39,825 nt of DNA from Dipetalonema caudispina (GCA_013365325.1 JABVXV010000453.1:1-39825), one strand, 5' to 3'; numbered from the stretch's first letter, positions 26,801 through 37,343 are shown. Numbers and translations: made by a program. The notes: generated from the sequence alone by a model not told the origin.

Positions 26801-28393
26801 GTTTTGCCTTGAACTGAAGATAGTATGCTAACTTATCCTGTTATTTGCTTCTTCAATATTTTTTCGTTCGATCACTAGTTATATAGGTGGTCTACTTCTT
26901 GTCGAGACAAGCAATTCAAGTAATTCTAATTCTGCATTAACAATCTCCGTCTGTAAACATCTCAAATGATTGTTTCACTTGTCTATCATTCAACGGATTA
27001 TGTTGCCATTAAATTCCTGCTTTGTAACTTAATGGCGGCCGCTAGCGTTAATAGATGATCAGAAATTAACTACAGCGGTCTATAAAAAAAAGGGAAAAGA
27101 TTCCGGATAAGATATGTGCAAATTAGGTGTTTTATTTTATATACATAAGCATCAAGGTTGCATCTTTTACTTGTCATCTCCCTATTCTTCTTTTCTTTTT
27201 TCTTTTTTTCGATCGACGATTAGGATACCGTAATTGTTTTTCTCTTTGAAATTTTCCACTAAAACGAACTTAGCGTTGGTTCACCTGTCGCACTAGATTT
27301 AGATGAAGTTTAAGTAAATGAAGTTTGACAGATGGCGTCATGAATTTGTCTGACGAGGCGAATTCGGTATCTTTGAGAATAGTACTATTGCTGTTTATGT
27401 GATTCAGACAAATATTCATTAAATCAATTTTTAATATCTGAAATTTACGAACCTATCTTAAATGCGAACTAATATTTCAAACTACATCTAAATTTGATGG
27501 CTCATAATACTGAAGATAATCGAAATGGTTATTTCTTAAAGTGAATGAATTAAATGGAATAATTTGAACAGCTGATAACGAGGACTTCAGGATGGATGTC
27601 GTTTGAATGTTTATCCACCTGTCATACTAGATTTGGATTAAGTTTGATAACTGACATCATAAGTAAGTGAAAAGAACGTATGGCATAATTTTAGGTGAAA
27701 CGTCTCACTGAATTAATAATCCTACAAATTTCAGTAGTCTTTTGATTTCAATTTTTTTCTTTATATTTTGAATGATTCACATATTTACAAAGCATAATTC
27801 TGCCGGTTATTTGTAGGCTGAATTGAAAACTCGTGAAGAACAACTACAAGAACAGTGGGTTAAATTCTATGAAATGAACAATTTAAATTCACCGACTCAT
27901 CTGTCACATGACATGACGAGATCGGTTAATTCAACACCTTCATTTGACCGATCAATGTTAGTTTGTCGTCTTTTATCAGTTTCAAAATTAAATATGAAAC
28001 GAAAATTCAGCGATCATTGATCGTATTCGCAATTATTTGGTTTAGCGTAGTGGGATTGATGCATCCAGTCCTGAACTTCTTCAAAAGAATATCAGAATAT
28101 TGAATCATCCAATTCTGTTATGAAGAATGTTTAATTAAGAAGAAGAATATCACTTACTGTGATTTTATTATACATTCTATAGAAATATTAAGAATGGTAA
28201 CCATGTAGGAAGAAAAAATCAGTAATTTTTTTTAAACTATTGCATTCATGTTTCCAAAATCTTTATTTGAAATGACGTTCTCTCTTGCAGATCGGTACGT
28301 AGTATAACATCGCTTAGTAAATCGCCTAGTGGTTCATCGATACCATTACATCTAGCTGAAAAAACTGCCAAGATATCACGCTCAAAAAAGTGA
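8806..28393 (+). CDS. rhgf-2: Rho guanine nucleotide exchange factor (DH-PH), AKAP13/GEF-H1/RHGF-2 type, 5' partial
   Basis: This gene has 32 inferred exons: 8806-9047, 11856-12035, 12574-12731, 12821-13002, 13468-13609, 14249-14428, 14853-15060, 15537-15643, 16472-16539, 16659-16737, 17232-17279, 17616-17646, 18565-18676, 18999-19117, 19240-19292, 19730-19906, 20281-20409, 20496-20594, 21164-21349, 21619-21721, 22159-22247, 22521-22701, 23993-24103, 24394-24533, 24679-24745, 24912-25094, 25281-25324, 25428-25577, 25673-25773, 26432-26612, 27817-27956 and 28291-28393. All introns are GT-AG and all phases agree, giving 1363 codons plus TGA. The product is expected to load GTP onto a RhoA-type GTPase (RHO-1) at the cortex or cytoskeleton. 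The DH and PH sequence resembles the Lbc group (AKAP13, ARHGEF2/18/28) more than the PDZ-RGS RhoGEFs, and no PDZ or RGS region was seen. The first exon begins mid-codon, with an in-frame TAG at 8795, so 5' exons are missing. The symbol is by family resemblance to C. elegans rhgf-2, not a database match. Confidence 0.92.
9048..11855 (+). other. Intron 1 (2.8 kb), largest intron
   Basis: Runs from GTTAGT to tttcag. It holds T19 at 9165-9183, a short CT repeat at about 10700-10716, and sequence of moderate complexity around 9700-10300. No exon fitting phase 1 at both ends was found. Large first introns often carry enhancers or alternative promoters, but nothing here proves one. Confidence 0.75.
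12036..21163 (+). other. Introns 2-18 longer than 300 nt: no features seen
   Basis: These are introns 2 (12036-12573), 4 (13003-13467), 5 (13610-14248), 6 (14429-14852), 7 (15061-15536), 8 (15644-16471), 10 (16738-17231), 11 (17280-17615), 12 (17647-18564), 13 (18677-18998), 15 (19293-19729), 16 (19907-20280) and 18 (20595-21163). They are plain AT-rich sequence with ordinary donors (GTAAGT, GTGAGT, GTTAGA, GTATAT) and pyrimidine-poor acceptors. I saw no nested gene, RNA gene or transposon. Confidence 0.6.
17616..17646 (+). other. Microexon of 31 nt (exon 12)
   Basis: Bounded by tttttag and GTTGGT, it codes for RRSTIAEGFD plus one base. Exon 11 ends in phase 0 and exon 13 starts two bases before a codon, so this 31-nt exon is needed to keep frame. 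Skipping it would shift the reading frame before the DH domain and destroy the GEF. The overlapping 88-codon frame across 17560-17826 is in another phase and does not fit the exon chain. Confidence 0.72.
18999..21349 (+). other. DH (RhoGEF) domain, exons 14-19
   Basis: Exons 18999-19117, 19240-19292, 19730-19906, 20281-20409, 20496-20594 and 21164-21349 encode the catalytic Dbl-homology domain, about residues 612-805 of the visible protein. The leader ends SKKERKKQDIIHELYLTEKH, the usual start of helix 1. Its ELYLTE holds the conserved region 1 Glu (about residue 624) that contacts switch I of the GTPase. Conserved region 3 is clear as AQRLTKYPVLVEK (about 759-771), the hallmark QR-x-TKYP-x-L of the family. 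I end exon 19 at the GTACGT donor (21350) rather than the internal GTAAGT at 21269, because the longer form supplies the DH-PH linker and keeps phase. Exon 18 uses a TTTTAAG acceptor. Confidence 0.93.
21619..22701 (+). other. PH domain, exons 20-22
   Basis: Exons 21619-21721, 22159-22247 and 22521-22701 encode the pleckstrin-homology domain that follows DH in Dbl proteins and helps bind the GTPase or membrane, about residues 835-950. Recognisable parts are YDDLILNGSDEERRV (strand 1 region), VVIVLFDDILIML (strand 3), NKYVFLD, and VIALSKLLVREV, which closely follows the VISL-KKLIVREV pattern of AKAP13. The C-terminal helix has the invariant Trp in ADVDQWKKAIE (about residue 943). The short loop between strands suits the Lbc subgroup, whose PH domain can bind active RhoA. 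That function is known for relatives and only inferred here. Confidence 0.9.
22702..23992 (+). other. Intron 22 (1.3 kb), no gene inside
   Basis: From GTTAGT after the PH domain to tttgcag. It contains a TATATGTATATATAT stretch near 23250 and broken T runs near 23840-23870. No exon or RNA gene was recognised. Nearby intron 20 (21722-22158) is similarly plain. Confidence 0.65.
23993..25324 (+). other. Exons 23-27: charged linker after PH
   Basis: Exons 23993-24103, 24394-24533, 24679-24745, 24912-25094 and 25281-25324 code for about 182 residues. The first part is helical and charged (EERRLNQEIAKWEEKLREL, then DERELSNYIEKRLAWFEQL), matching the position of the post-PH helix in AKAP13-type proteins. 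Next comes an acidic Ser/Asp stretch around YEDDFVSFFDDTYDAG, then a basic patch with RRNRTFSGIGERRK and SVRRHTTEPQ. RRNRTFS and RRHTTE look like possible basophilic kinase or 14-3-3 type sites, by motif only. A second possible donor 63 nt beyond exon 27 is reported as a finding. Confidence 0.82.
25428..25577 (+). other. Cys-rich exon 28
   Basis: This exon has 50 codons, phase 0 at both ends, between tttccag and GTAAAA. It contains five Cys in 24 residues with spacing C-x7-C-x3-C-x9-CC (about residues 1152, 1160, 1164, 1174, 1175). The stretch reads ECSKAINRKCDPKC, then a Gly/Asn turn and GNCCRSN. I do not recognise the pattern; it is not a C1 or RING arrangement. Because the exon is symmetric, it could be skipped without a frame change. 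Confidence 0.68.
25774..26431 (+). other. Intron 29 (658 nt), no feature seen
   Basis: This intron lies within the coiled-coil coding part, from GTAAGT to gtattacag. It is AT-rich with a small G+C-richer stretch near 26230-26310 that opens in one frame only by extending exon 30 leftwards. The frame there has no conserved look and the acceptor at 26431 fits better. Confidence 0.65.
26613..27816 (+). other. Intron 30 (1.2 kb) with a diverged repeat pair and a GC islet
   Basis: From GTGATT to ttatttgtag. It holds a 30-bp direct repeat pair at 27282-27311 and 27616-27645 with about 4 mismatches (both start CACCTGTC). A G+C islet at 27034-27046 contains GCGGCCGC followed by GCTAGC. No coding sequence was recognised. 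Confidence 0.7.
28291..28393 (+). other. Last coding exon, Ser/basic tail and stop
   Basis: After the acceptor ctcttgcag, 34 residues of Ser-rich basic sequence (SVRSITSLSKSPSGSS ... KISRSKK) end at the TGA at 28391-28393. The final residues SRSKK do not form a PDZ-binding C-terminus. Confidence 0.85.
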
Positions 28394-28723
28394 TTACGGA
28401 AACGATCACTCAAACTCAGTATCTTTTCCGCAAATAATGACGATTCTTTCATTTTCTTGGATTTCGAAATTTAACTTAATCTGCTTGCCGGCCGTATACT
28501 TCACTTCTTCATATTATATTCACTAGCATATTTCCGCTTTGAATTATTTATAATTTTTGTTAATCTTTCTGTTGTCTTTATACTAACGGAGCTGTATGGA
28601 TTTATTTTATTTGAAACTTCTGTCTAGAGGAAGATATGATTATCAATGATACAAGTTAGATACGAAATTTTTCCGATATACAAAATACGGAATATAGAAG
28701 AAAAGTGATTATTTTAGCAGTAT

Positions 28724-28729
28724 AATAAA
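28724..28729 (+). terminator. Poly(A) signal AATAAA
   Basis: This is the first canonical AATAAA on the + strand after the stop codon, 331 nt downstream, within ...GTATAATAAATTC. The predicted 3' UTR is about 28394-28745. It is AT-rich, with no open frame of note. Confidence 0.65.
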
Positions 28730-30147
28730 TTCAACAGAGTCATGCTAAGGCAGTAGAGTACTATATTTTTTTTCCCATTCGATGCACTCTAGCTTTTATA
28801 GGATTTTCCAGATCATGCTGCAACTGCTGTATAGTTTAGCCAAAGAGGACTATAAACTACAAATTGATGCAGCTGTTAGCAGTATTGTTTTTAAGTACAG
28901 TAGTAAAAGTTTTTCAAAGCTGAAAAGATTTATATCTTTTATCGTGGAAATAATTAAGTAGTCAAATTTGGAATGAAATACCGAATTAAGTTTGATCTAC
29001 CAAAATTTTTATCAAATCTTACATAAATGATTAATCTTTTATTTGATTCATGCACTCCTTTTAACGATTTTTATTGTAATTTACAAATTGTGTCCATATG
29101 CACATGTATGCTATGCATTATATTTTTTTGAAACATTGGTCATCTTTAAAAATCGATTCATTAAATCCATTTTCATTTTTACACTTCTTTTGCGGGATCG
29201 GTTATTTTTCACTAATTGTTGAATAATTTGATCACTTTCTTTCCAACATCAAAAGATGTTTTTTCATGCTTTTCTCAATCAAGAATATGTATATTGTCTA
29301 TCGAAAAACAAGTTATTTACTAATTAAGCCAAGTAAAAATATGTCGTGCTTATTTGTTTACCGTATTTGTAGTGAATCTGCTCATATTTTTGAAAAAAAA
29401 AAAAATGCTGTAATATTCTCTCTTTTTTTTTTCACTGATTTTAAATCCTATGGCTACATAAATTTTTCTAAAAATTATATTAATGATAAATTGTAAATTT
29501 TTTGATTTTTTTGGAATAAGGAAGGAAAAAAATATGCGAACATTATGATGACCATTGTAATTTTTTTACCTTATTCTTCATCAATGATAATCAATGAATT
29601 CAATTAAAGATTAATATAGAAAATCAAGAAACTGAAAAATGAAAATTTGATGGTTTAAAAATACAACTGGAATGTATCCATAGATTTATCCCAGAATTGT
29701 ATAAAATGCTACATTCATGTAAATTTTTCCTCTCAGTACTGTTTGTTTTTACTGAGTTTTTTTTTTTTTTTTTGTCTCATTTTTATTTGTTATGTTACTT
29801 CAATTGAAGCATGCTTAGAGTGATGTTTCATTATCAATATGTTTTGTTTTTTTTTCTTAAAAATTCACTTAAAAATATTTTTGCCTTGGCAAAATTTTGT
29901 TTCGCTTTCTTCTACATTGTATTTGTTGTGAATTGATTGTTCATCGCCACTATGCATACATCTGTGTAATGTTGAAATCATTTCATTCACATTTTTGTGA
30001 ATATCTAAAAAAAAAAAAAAAAAATTTCAGATATTTTCACCATTCATTCATTTTGCTGGAACTAAATTTTTACATCAAATGTAAATAATTACATTTGATA
30101 TGTAGGAAAGATTCGCTTGTTTCTTTGTTTCTGTTTTGTTTTGTTTT

Positions 30148-30178
<31 letters not shown>

Positions 30179-30669
30179 CAAATATTTTTTGAGCGGAATT
30201 TATTACTCGAAAATAATCGGGTGTACCTTTCTACAATTCATTGTTTACCGGTACTACGCATATTTCTCTCTTCATCATTTTGTACATTTATTAGTGGCAA
30301 ATCATTTGTTGTGCATAAACATCAGAAATTATCTTCAACACTTCTTTTTTTTTCTTCAATTTTATATTTATAGTTTTATTGAAAAGTAAACAAAGTAAAG
30401 GTAGGTTTGATCAAATTTTTATCAATAAATCTTTAAAGCAACAATATCTTTTACATGTTTTCTGCTATTTTCTACATTATTTAATTATATTAAAATGTTA
30501 AATTTCATTCAAATTAAAATAGAATGAGGGAAGGAGAAAAAAAAAAAAATATTTTGCTTTCCATTTATTCAATAATGTTACTTGTGACAACATATGTTTG
30601 ACGGGAAAATCTCCTACGATATTCCACTCATATAAATACATCATCAAACAATAGTTGATCATAGTGATA

Positions 30670-30730
30670 GCAATAGTAGTAGTAGTATTTGTATTTGTTA
30701 CTACTGCAATAGTAGTAGTAGTAGTAGTAA
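30670..30730. repeat. AGT trinucleotide repeat, imperfect
   Basis: Two AGT blocks (about 30675-30688 and 30710-30729) are separated by TTTGTATTTGTTACTACTGC-type spacer. Translation on the minus strand gives Thr/Ile/Val runs, which explains an open frame there. Confidence 0.85.
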
Positions 30731-31033
30731 CAGTCATTAATGAAAAGATTGTAATCTTGATCATCAAATGATATTAATTTCATCTGTCTTCACTACCAAC
30801 AAATACTGACTACACTAACCCATCAAAGTTTATGAAGATTAATCTATTTTTGCAATATGCCTTTGTCGTATACCTCATTTCATTACCTCACTTCTCTTTC
30901 TCTTTTTCCCTTTCTTTTTTCTCTTTCTCTTCTTTCATCCCTTATTCATTTCTTAACATTGTAAAAATATATCTGCGAACTAAGATATATTATTATTTAA
31001 CGATCGATTGCGGTACATGATAACTGTATTATA

Positions 31034-31090
31034 TCGTTATTATTATCGTCATTATCATCATCGTCATCATCATCATCATTATTATCATCC
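31034..31090. repeat. ATT/ATC trinucleotide repeat
   Basis: Interrupted ATT then CATCATCAT sequence. The complementary strand reads as an Asp/Asn run, an artefact of the repeat. Confidence 0.88.
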
Positions 31091-32519
31091 TTGAAAATAG
31101 AAAGGAGGAGGAAAAAGGAAAGGTTATTGAGAAGAAGAAGAAGAAGAAATGAAATAGATTTATTCATTTTTAGTTTCAAATAAGGGTAATTAGTAAAAAT
31201 TGATTTTAGGAAAAAAAAAAAAGTGACCTTGTAAATTCTTAAGAAACATGGAAATTTGTTTCCTTTTCCGATCACTCAAATGATCGATAATAGCACTAAT
31301 AAAATGAAAATATACCAATAGATTTGCATTGCTGATTATGAACTATCATGATTAGAAAATGAAATTAATAAATGATTTGTTGTGATGAAAGATGGAATTG
31401 AATATGGAATTTATAATCTTTCAATTTTCTTTTCGTTGATAGTTTCCCGAGATGTACTCATTGGATTGATTGGACATTTCGACTTTATAAGAGATATGAA
31501 TTTATTGACAGAACAATTTAGTTAATTTGATTGTATGAAATTTTTTATAAAAAATATTGAAAATACGATTTTCTGGTTTTAGTTTAGTTCAAAATACAAA
31601 TTATAAATATATTTTATTCGTCTCTCATAAGAAAAGGGCAGAATTCGTACAATTCCAAATGAGTAAGATGTGTAATAAACATTGATTCCACCCTATATAT
31701 CTTAATTTTGAATATAATTTTTCAATAATTAAATCAAAAAAAAAAAAAAAAAAAAAAAAAATTTTTTAAACTAAAATTTTATCTTATTCGTTTAATATTA
31801 TTTTTGGTCTATTTTTTTTTTTTTTAAAAAAAAAAAAAACCTCGAACTTTCAATTCTACTTTCATCTAATTTGATAAATATTCAAACCAATCAAATCTAT
31901 TTAAAAACTTAACATTGTAAAATGCTCTCTCCTTTCTATTTTAATAAAATCTTATATTTACATCTTCTTTTTTTTTTTTTTTTATCTTAATTCTTAAGCT
32001 AAAATTTTTCTACTTTATTAATATTTTTTTGAAAAAAAAAATAAAAAATAATAGTAATAATAATCATTTTATATTAATCAATGCTATAATTATCATTATG
32101 ATAATTATCATATTATTCCCTCAAAATTCTTTCATCTTTCATTGCTAACTTCTACAACAATTTAACATATCTCTAATGTAAACTATATGTAATAATATGC
32201 TTACCACATGTTTTTCAACCACTAAGCTGTCGGTTTCATCAATAAAACTAATGAAGAAAAAAAAAAAAAAAAAAAGAATATTACCGAAAAGAGTTTTCAT
32301 TTTATTGTTGCTACAATTTGCTACAAAATCAAATATATTTGATTTTCATTCAAGATGTGCTAACTAATACACAACATCTTGTTCCGGAGCAGATGATACA
32401 TGGCATATATATATATCCATTTGATGATACGTAACTGTTTCACGATATACCGCATATTCATTTATTTATTCATTCTATCCGATTTAATCCGTACCAGATG
32501 TCATCGTTATCCATCTATC

Positions 32520-32577
32520 TCATCATCATTGTTGTGATCATCATCATTATCATCATCATCATCATCATTGTCATCGT
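32520..32577. repeat. CAT trinucleotide repeat, interrupted
   Basis: ATCATCATT blocks broken by TGTTGTG and TTAT units, with the longest pure part at about 32550-32568. Confidence 0.88.
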
Positions 32578-34194
32578 TGTCCTGTGATCATTATTTATTA
32601 TAAGATGATTTTGTAAACTGTATCATTTTAAATTATTTTGCAAAAATTCTATCCATTTAAAATCTTTTGCAATGCGCGAAATTTGATGATTTATTTTGCA
32701 ATTGGTAATTTGAAAACGAATGTAATTTTAGAATTAGATTAAAAAAAAAAAAAAAAAATTCCCATACAGAATTATATATGATCGTTTTATTTGAAGTTTT
32801 ACTTGAAATGTTATTTTCTGTTTAAATTTAACGATTTATTTTTTTCAAACAAAAAATTTTTCCTTAATAAAAAAAAAAAGTTTTCGCATATTTTGATACA
32901 TTTATGAAGACTGAAACATTACAAAACGATAAATAATATATGCATTAAGGCAATTTTTAAGGGGAAAAAAAAAAATAAATTGATGAAGTGAATCAAAGAA
33001 TTTTTAAATGTAAAATTCTCGAGGATTTTATTAATAAACAAAAGAACCGACAAGGAAAAAAGAAAAAAAAAAAAACCTCAAAAGGTTTCTTTTCTTATTT
33101 TGTTCTATTCTTTCATATATTTTTGATTATAGTATAATATTTTCAAAACTTCTTAGTGTTCACAAATATTCTAATTAGAAATGTCTTAATTAAAATGAAG
33201 AATTTTCATTTCATAAAATGAAAGATCAGTTGCTATTTCATTTTCATCGTATAATAGCATAAATTGGAAGCATTTGAGTTGCATATAAAATCAGTCAAAA
33301 CTAAAACTATAAAATGATTTACAACAATACATTGCTACATTTCGACAGCGATAATTTATGGTATTAACTACTGAATGCAATATCTCATAAACACCGATGA
33401 TGCAATGATTTGACCCCGTTTATTGATTATTTACATTATCATTCAAGTATCTATGAATTATTTCATTTATTTCTAATCTAATGATCATTATCATTGTAAT
33501 GGTACCGGAATGAAATTGCATGAGTTGATTTTTTTTTTTTTTTTTTATTTTTTTCCACTTTTAGTTTGGATTTAAGCTTAACCGATGAGATTCCGATAGT
33601 GTAGAAAGTGATCGGTTGGAAATTTTAGCATGTCTCGTTCTTTTAATTGATACTTGTTTTTGTTTGATCCTGAATGATGATCTAATGAATCTAATGAATT
33701 ATGAAAAAAGTGTGATATGCTTAATTGTTATTGTGATTGTAACTTTAATTAATACTATTGCTGTATAATCATAGCTATAATCGTAATCGTTATAACATTT
33801 CGATGATGCTGATAATTAATAGAAAAAAAACTTTTAATTTAGTTTAAAAATTTAGACTAAAAATGGACAAGTTTTGATCGAATTAGACTTCTGAAATATT
33901 CTTTGTTTAAACAAATGTACAAATTGATCAAAAATTTTCTCTCAGTTCCTTTGAAATATTGTGAAATTCTGATAAAAGAAAATTTTGAAAGATTTTAAAG
34001 AAATTTCAATTATAAACGGATCCCTCTATTGTTAATTTCACTTTTATTTCTCAAATTTTTGGAATGAAACGAGAATTTTTCCAAGTTTTCAACTAACCAA
34101 TTGCTTATCCTGATGAACAGTTCCAGATTTTTGACAATTGAAAAAGATGGATAGACAAATGAACAGATGGACGATACGGACAACCAATATATCA

Positions 34195-34229
<35 letters not shown>

Positions 34230-35401
34230 AGAATGTCACATGGATGGAACAATTGGAGACAGTTAAGATTAAATGATCACATCTTGTTAAACATAATTAT
34301 CATCCATACGATCACAGTTGGATTGGATGGGAAAATACTTCTACTTCTTATCTGATACATACCCAAACAAATTAGCTTATCTTACCATTTACCAATTACC
34401 ATACAAATTTACAAAATGGATTGATGGATAATCGATTGTTGTTGAGATTGTATCATTAATTGATTATATGATTGGAATCAAAATTAATTTCTCTTCTCTG
34501 ATACTCTTCTATGATACTTTTTGTGAAAGATGAAATGTTAAAATTAAAATGCAACTTTAAACAGTTATCAATTTCGATAATTTATAATTGTAAGTAATCA
34601 TAAATAGCAGGATGAGAGGATAAAATAGTAAAAAATACGATAGATACTGTATTAAAGAAGCGGAATTACTGGTGAAATAATTAGGTAATAATATCCTTAA
34701 TTTGATTTATTATCAACTTTTACTATGCTGAATATTTTACCCATCGTTATGGTGCAAAATCTTACCCCATTGATGATTAACGGTATATGAAATATTAAAA
34801 TTGTCATTGTTACTACATGATATCCGATATATGATTGACAGTGTTGCAATACAAACTTTTTACTATTCAAATAATGAACTTTTTGGGTAAAAAATACAAA
34901 AAAAAAAAAAAAAAAAGAAAGGAAAAGAACAAATTAGTAAAATTTTAATAATGAAAATATTTGAAATAATTATCAAAATTAATTTAATCCAATTTACTTA
35001 TCTATTCATTTATTATCATCCCTATTTATTTCATCAAAATGACTAACTTTTTTTTTCTTTTTTTTTTTTTTTGAAATTTTTGAAAATACAAATTATCTCT
35101 ACCATTTCCCTACTCTCTACCATATCCTCATTTTCATTCTTCTGTTCACCAGAAAATAAGAAATCGGTATCATCAAAGACTTCTGTCATATAACTTGTCA
35201 TCCAACCACTGTACACACTTCATTTTGCAATCATTTCTTGCTGTTTTGTTAGCATGATTGAGTGGTTTTTGTTGCTTGCATGCGTATATTTTTGTTTATT
35301 AAGTTATGCATTTCCAATATTTATTTTCATCAATTGGAAATGTCTGTCCACATATATGTAAATTATGATAGTATATATATATCAATAATGATAAAATTTC
35401 G

Positions 35402-35404
<3 letters not shown>

Positions 35405-35440
<36 letters not shown>
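35405..35440. repeat. (TC)18 microsatellite
   Basis: Pure TC dinucleotides for 36 bases, giving a Leu-Ser run on the + strand. A GT/TGTG tract follows at about 35502-35525. Confidence 0.95.
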
Positions 35441-35443
<3 letters not shown>

Positions 35444-36144
35444 ATTTCTTCTCTTTGTGCGGCATCTTATAAGAAGATGACTATTTAACCTTGCCGCAGT
35501 TTGTGTGTATGTGTGTGTGTGTATATGTATGGAGGATTAGCAAATGATGCAAAACTCTGATGACCCTGATTGGGTACCATTCAATTCTCTCTTCTCCTAA
35601 ATCATACCAAAAATCTTCTTTTCATATTTGATTATCATATCGGATAAATAATCATTATTCATATTTTCATGCCAAGAAAGCTAATTCCATTTATGCAAAT
35701 AATGATTATGAATTTGGAATGAAGTAAAAAGATCTCATCTATATCTTAAAATGCTTGAAAAAGCTTTTTTGCCGCACTTGACCTTGCAAGACCCATAATT
35801 TCGTTTTCCTACTTTTCTCTCACGGAATTTTGTTACAACTTCAAGTACTCCTAATCTTTTCCGTCTAATCCACTGCTGATAGCAAACATTGTTGATTGAA
35901 AAGATGAAAAAAAAAAAAAAAAAAAAAAAAATTTGAAAAGGAAAAAAAGAAAAAAAAAAAAAAAAAAACAAAGCAATGAATGAATAAAATACTGTGTTTT
36001 GTTTATTTTTTTTTGTTAAATTTATAATATTATCGATCATTTTGATTGTATTAAAATCAAAATTATATTTGAAGCAAATCGAAATAAAGCTAATTTCTTA
36101 ATAGTTATTATTAACATTAAAAAAAGCAAATGGGATTTCGTTTC

Positions 36145-36183
<39 letters not shown>

Positions 36184-36555
36184 CATTTTTTTGTTTTTTG
36201 TTTTGCAAGAAAAAGAAAAGAAAAGAAAAAAAAAAAGAAAACATAATTTCGAAATTATTAAAATAATTTTATGGCAGTAATGCTTTCATATGGAACAATC
36301 CTTTGTGCATCATCGTAAATCCGATTGGATAAAAATAAATATTTGTGAGAGAGATGAATTTTTCAAAATTTCTCTTCTTTCTCTTTAACCGATTTAAAAA
36401 AAAAAAAAAAAAAAAGAAAAAAAAAATTTGAAAAGAGAAGAATAAATATGATTGTGCTGAACTATAAAATAATATAAAATTATTGGAAGATTATAATACA
36501 TATCAAAGCATTTTTCATCTATCCGACATATAGATAACACAATAACATACATGAA

Positions 36556-36597
36556 TATATATGCATGCAATGGATGCATGCATTGCATGCATATATA
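36556..36597. repeat. Hairpin: perfect 17-bp inverted repeat, 8-nt loop
   Basis: Left arm 36556-36572 (TATATATGCATGCAATG) and right arm 36581-36597 are exact reverse complements, with loop GATGCATG. The arms are built of ATGCATGC units. No coding sequence is adjacent, and neither arm recurs elsewhere in the window that I noticed. Confidence 0.92.
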
Positions 36598-37150
36598 CTC
36601 CTACTGAACAAATAGATCAATCCTTTACTACTTGCTGCCTAATGTTTGATTGGAAAGGATGATGTGACTTCAATTGCATTACTATATAAAATTTACTAAA
36701 AGTTATCATTGAAGTTATTAATTAAATTAAAAATTTTAATCTATCAATAACAATAGATTTCGAATTTTTTCTTTTTTTTTTGCTTTTGCTTTAAAAAAAA
36801 AAAAAAAAAAATTACGCTATTTGTCTAAAAATGAACAACGAATATTATTAATGTTTTATTTTAGCAAAAAATATTGAAACAACTAAAAATTTTAAATTTC
36901 ATAAAAAAAAAGAAAAAGTTTGTTAAAGTTTTTATTAATTTCAAATGAAAAATTACTTTTAATAGTAATGTAAGATTTATCGAAATCTCCCTCTTTCTCT
37001 TCTTTTTCAATAACAATCACAATGTATCATCCATTTCCCGACTATATCGATGTAAAAATTGTTTACATATGTCTTTAAACGGTTTGCAAAATTGTCCCAA
37101 TCTCACCACCGTTTAGTGAAATGATACGTATCATCATCTCATCCTTGTAT

Positions 37151-37153
37151 CCT

Positions 37154-37197
<44 letters not shown>
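37151..37197. repeat. CT microsatellite
   Basis: CTCTCT tract with a single CCC interruption near 37161. Confidence 0.93.
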
Positions 37198-37200
<3 letters not shown>

Positions 37201-37265
37201 AATATCTTAAAAAGCTCACTGGTTGAAAGATTAAAGCTTTAAGGCATAATAAGGAAGAAGAGATG

Positions 37266-37291
37266 AATAATAATAATAATGATGTTGATGG

Positions 37292-37343
<52 letters not shown>

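Larger units (their letters stand above)
25673..27956 (+). other. C-terminal coiled coil, exons 29-31
   Basis: Exons 25673-25773, 26432-26612 and 27817-27956 code for a long helical region, about residues 1203-1312, rich in Glu, Lys, Arg, Leu and Gln. Leucine and isoleucine recur in heptad-like positions (IIRENAQLRVENNQLQSEI, LRNKQNELQNDKREF, AELKTREEQLQEQWVKF). Relatives such as GEF-H1 and AKAP13 also have a C-terminal coiled coil used for dimerisation or scaffold binding, so the domain order supports the family call. A Ser/Thr-rich stretch (MTRSVNSTPSFDRS) ends exon 31. Reading through the last donor would give 21 extra residues, ending at the TGA at 28018-28020. Confidence 0.85.

Noticed and set aside
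35735..35900. Minus-strand frame with Arg/Lys-rich sequence
   Set aside because: No recognisable domain or clear splice sites, and it continues into poly-Phe from A runs; possible neighbour exon but not supportable.
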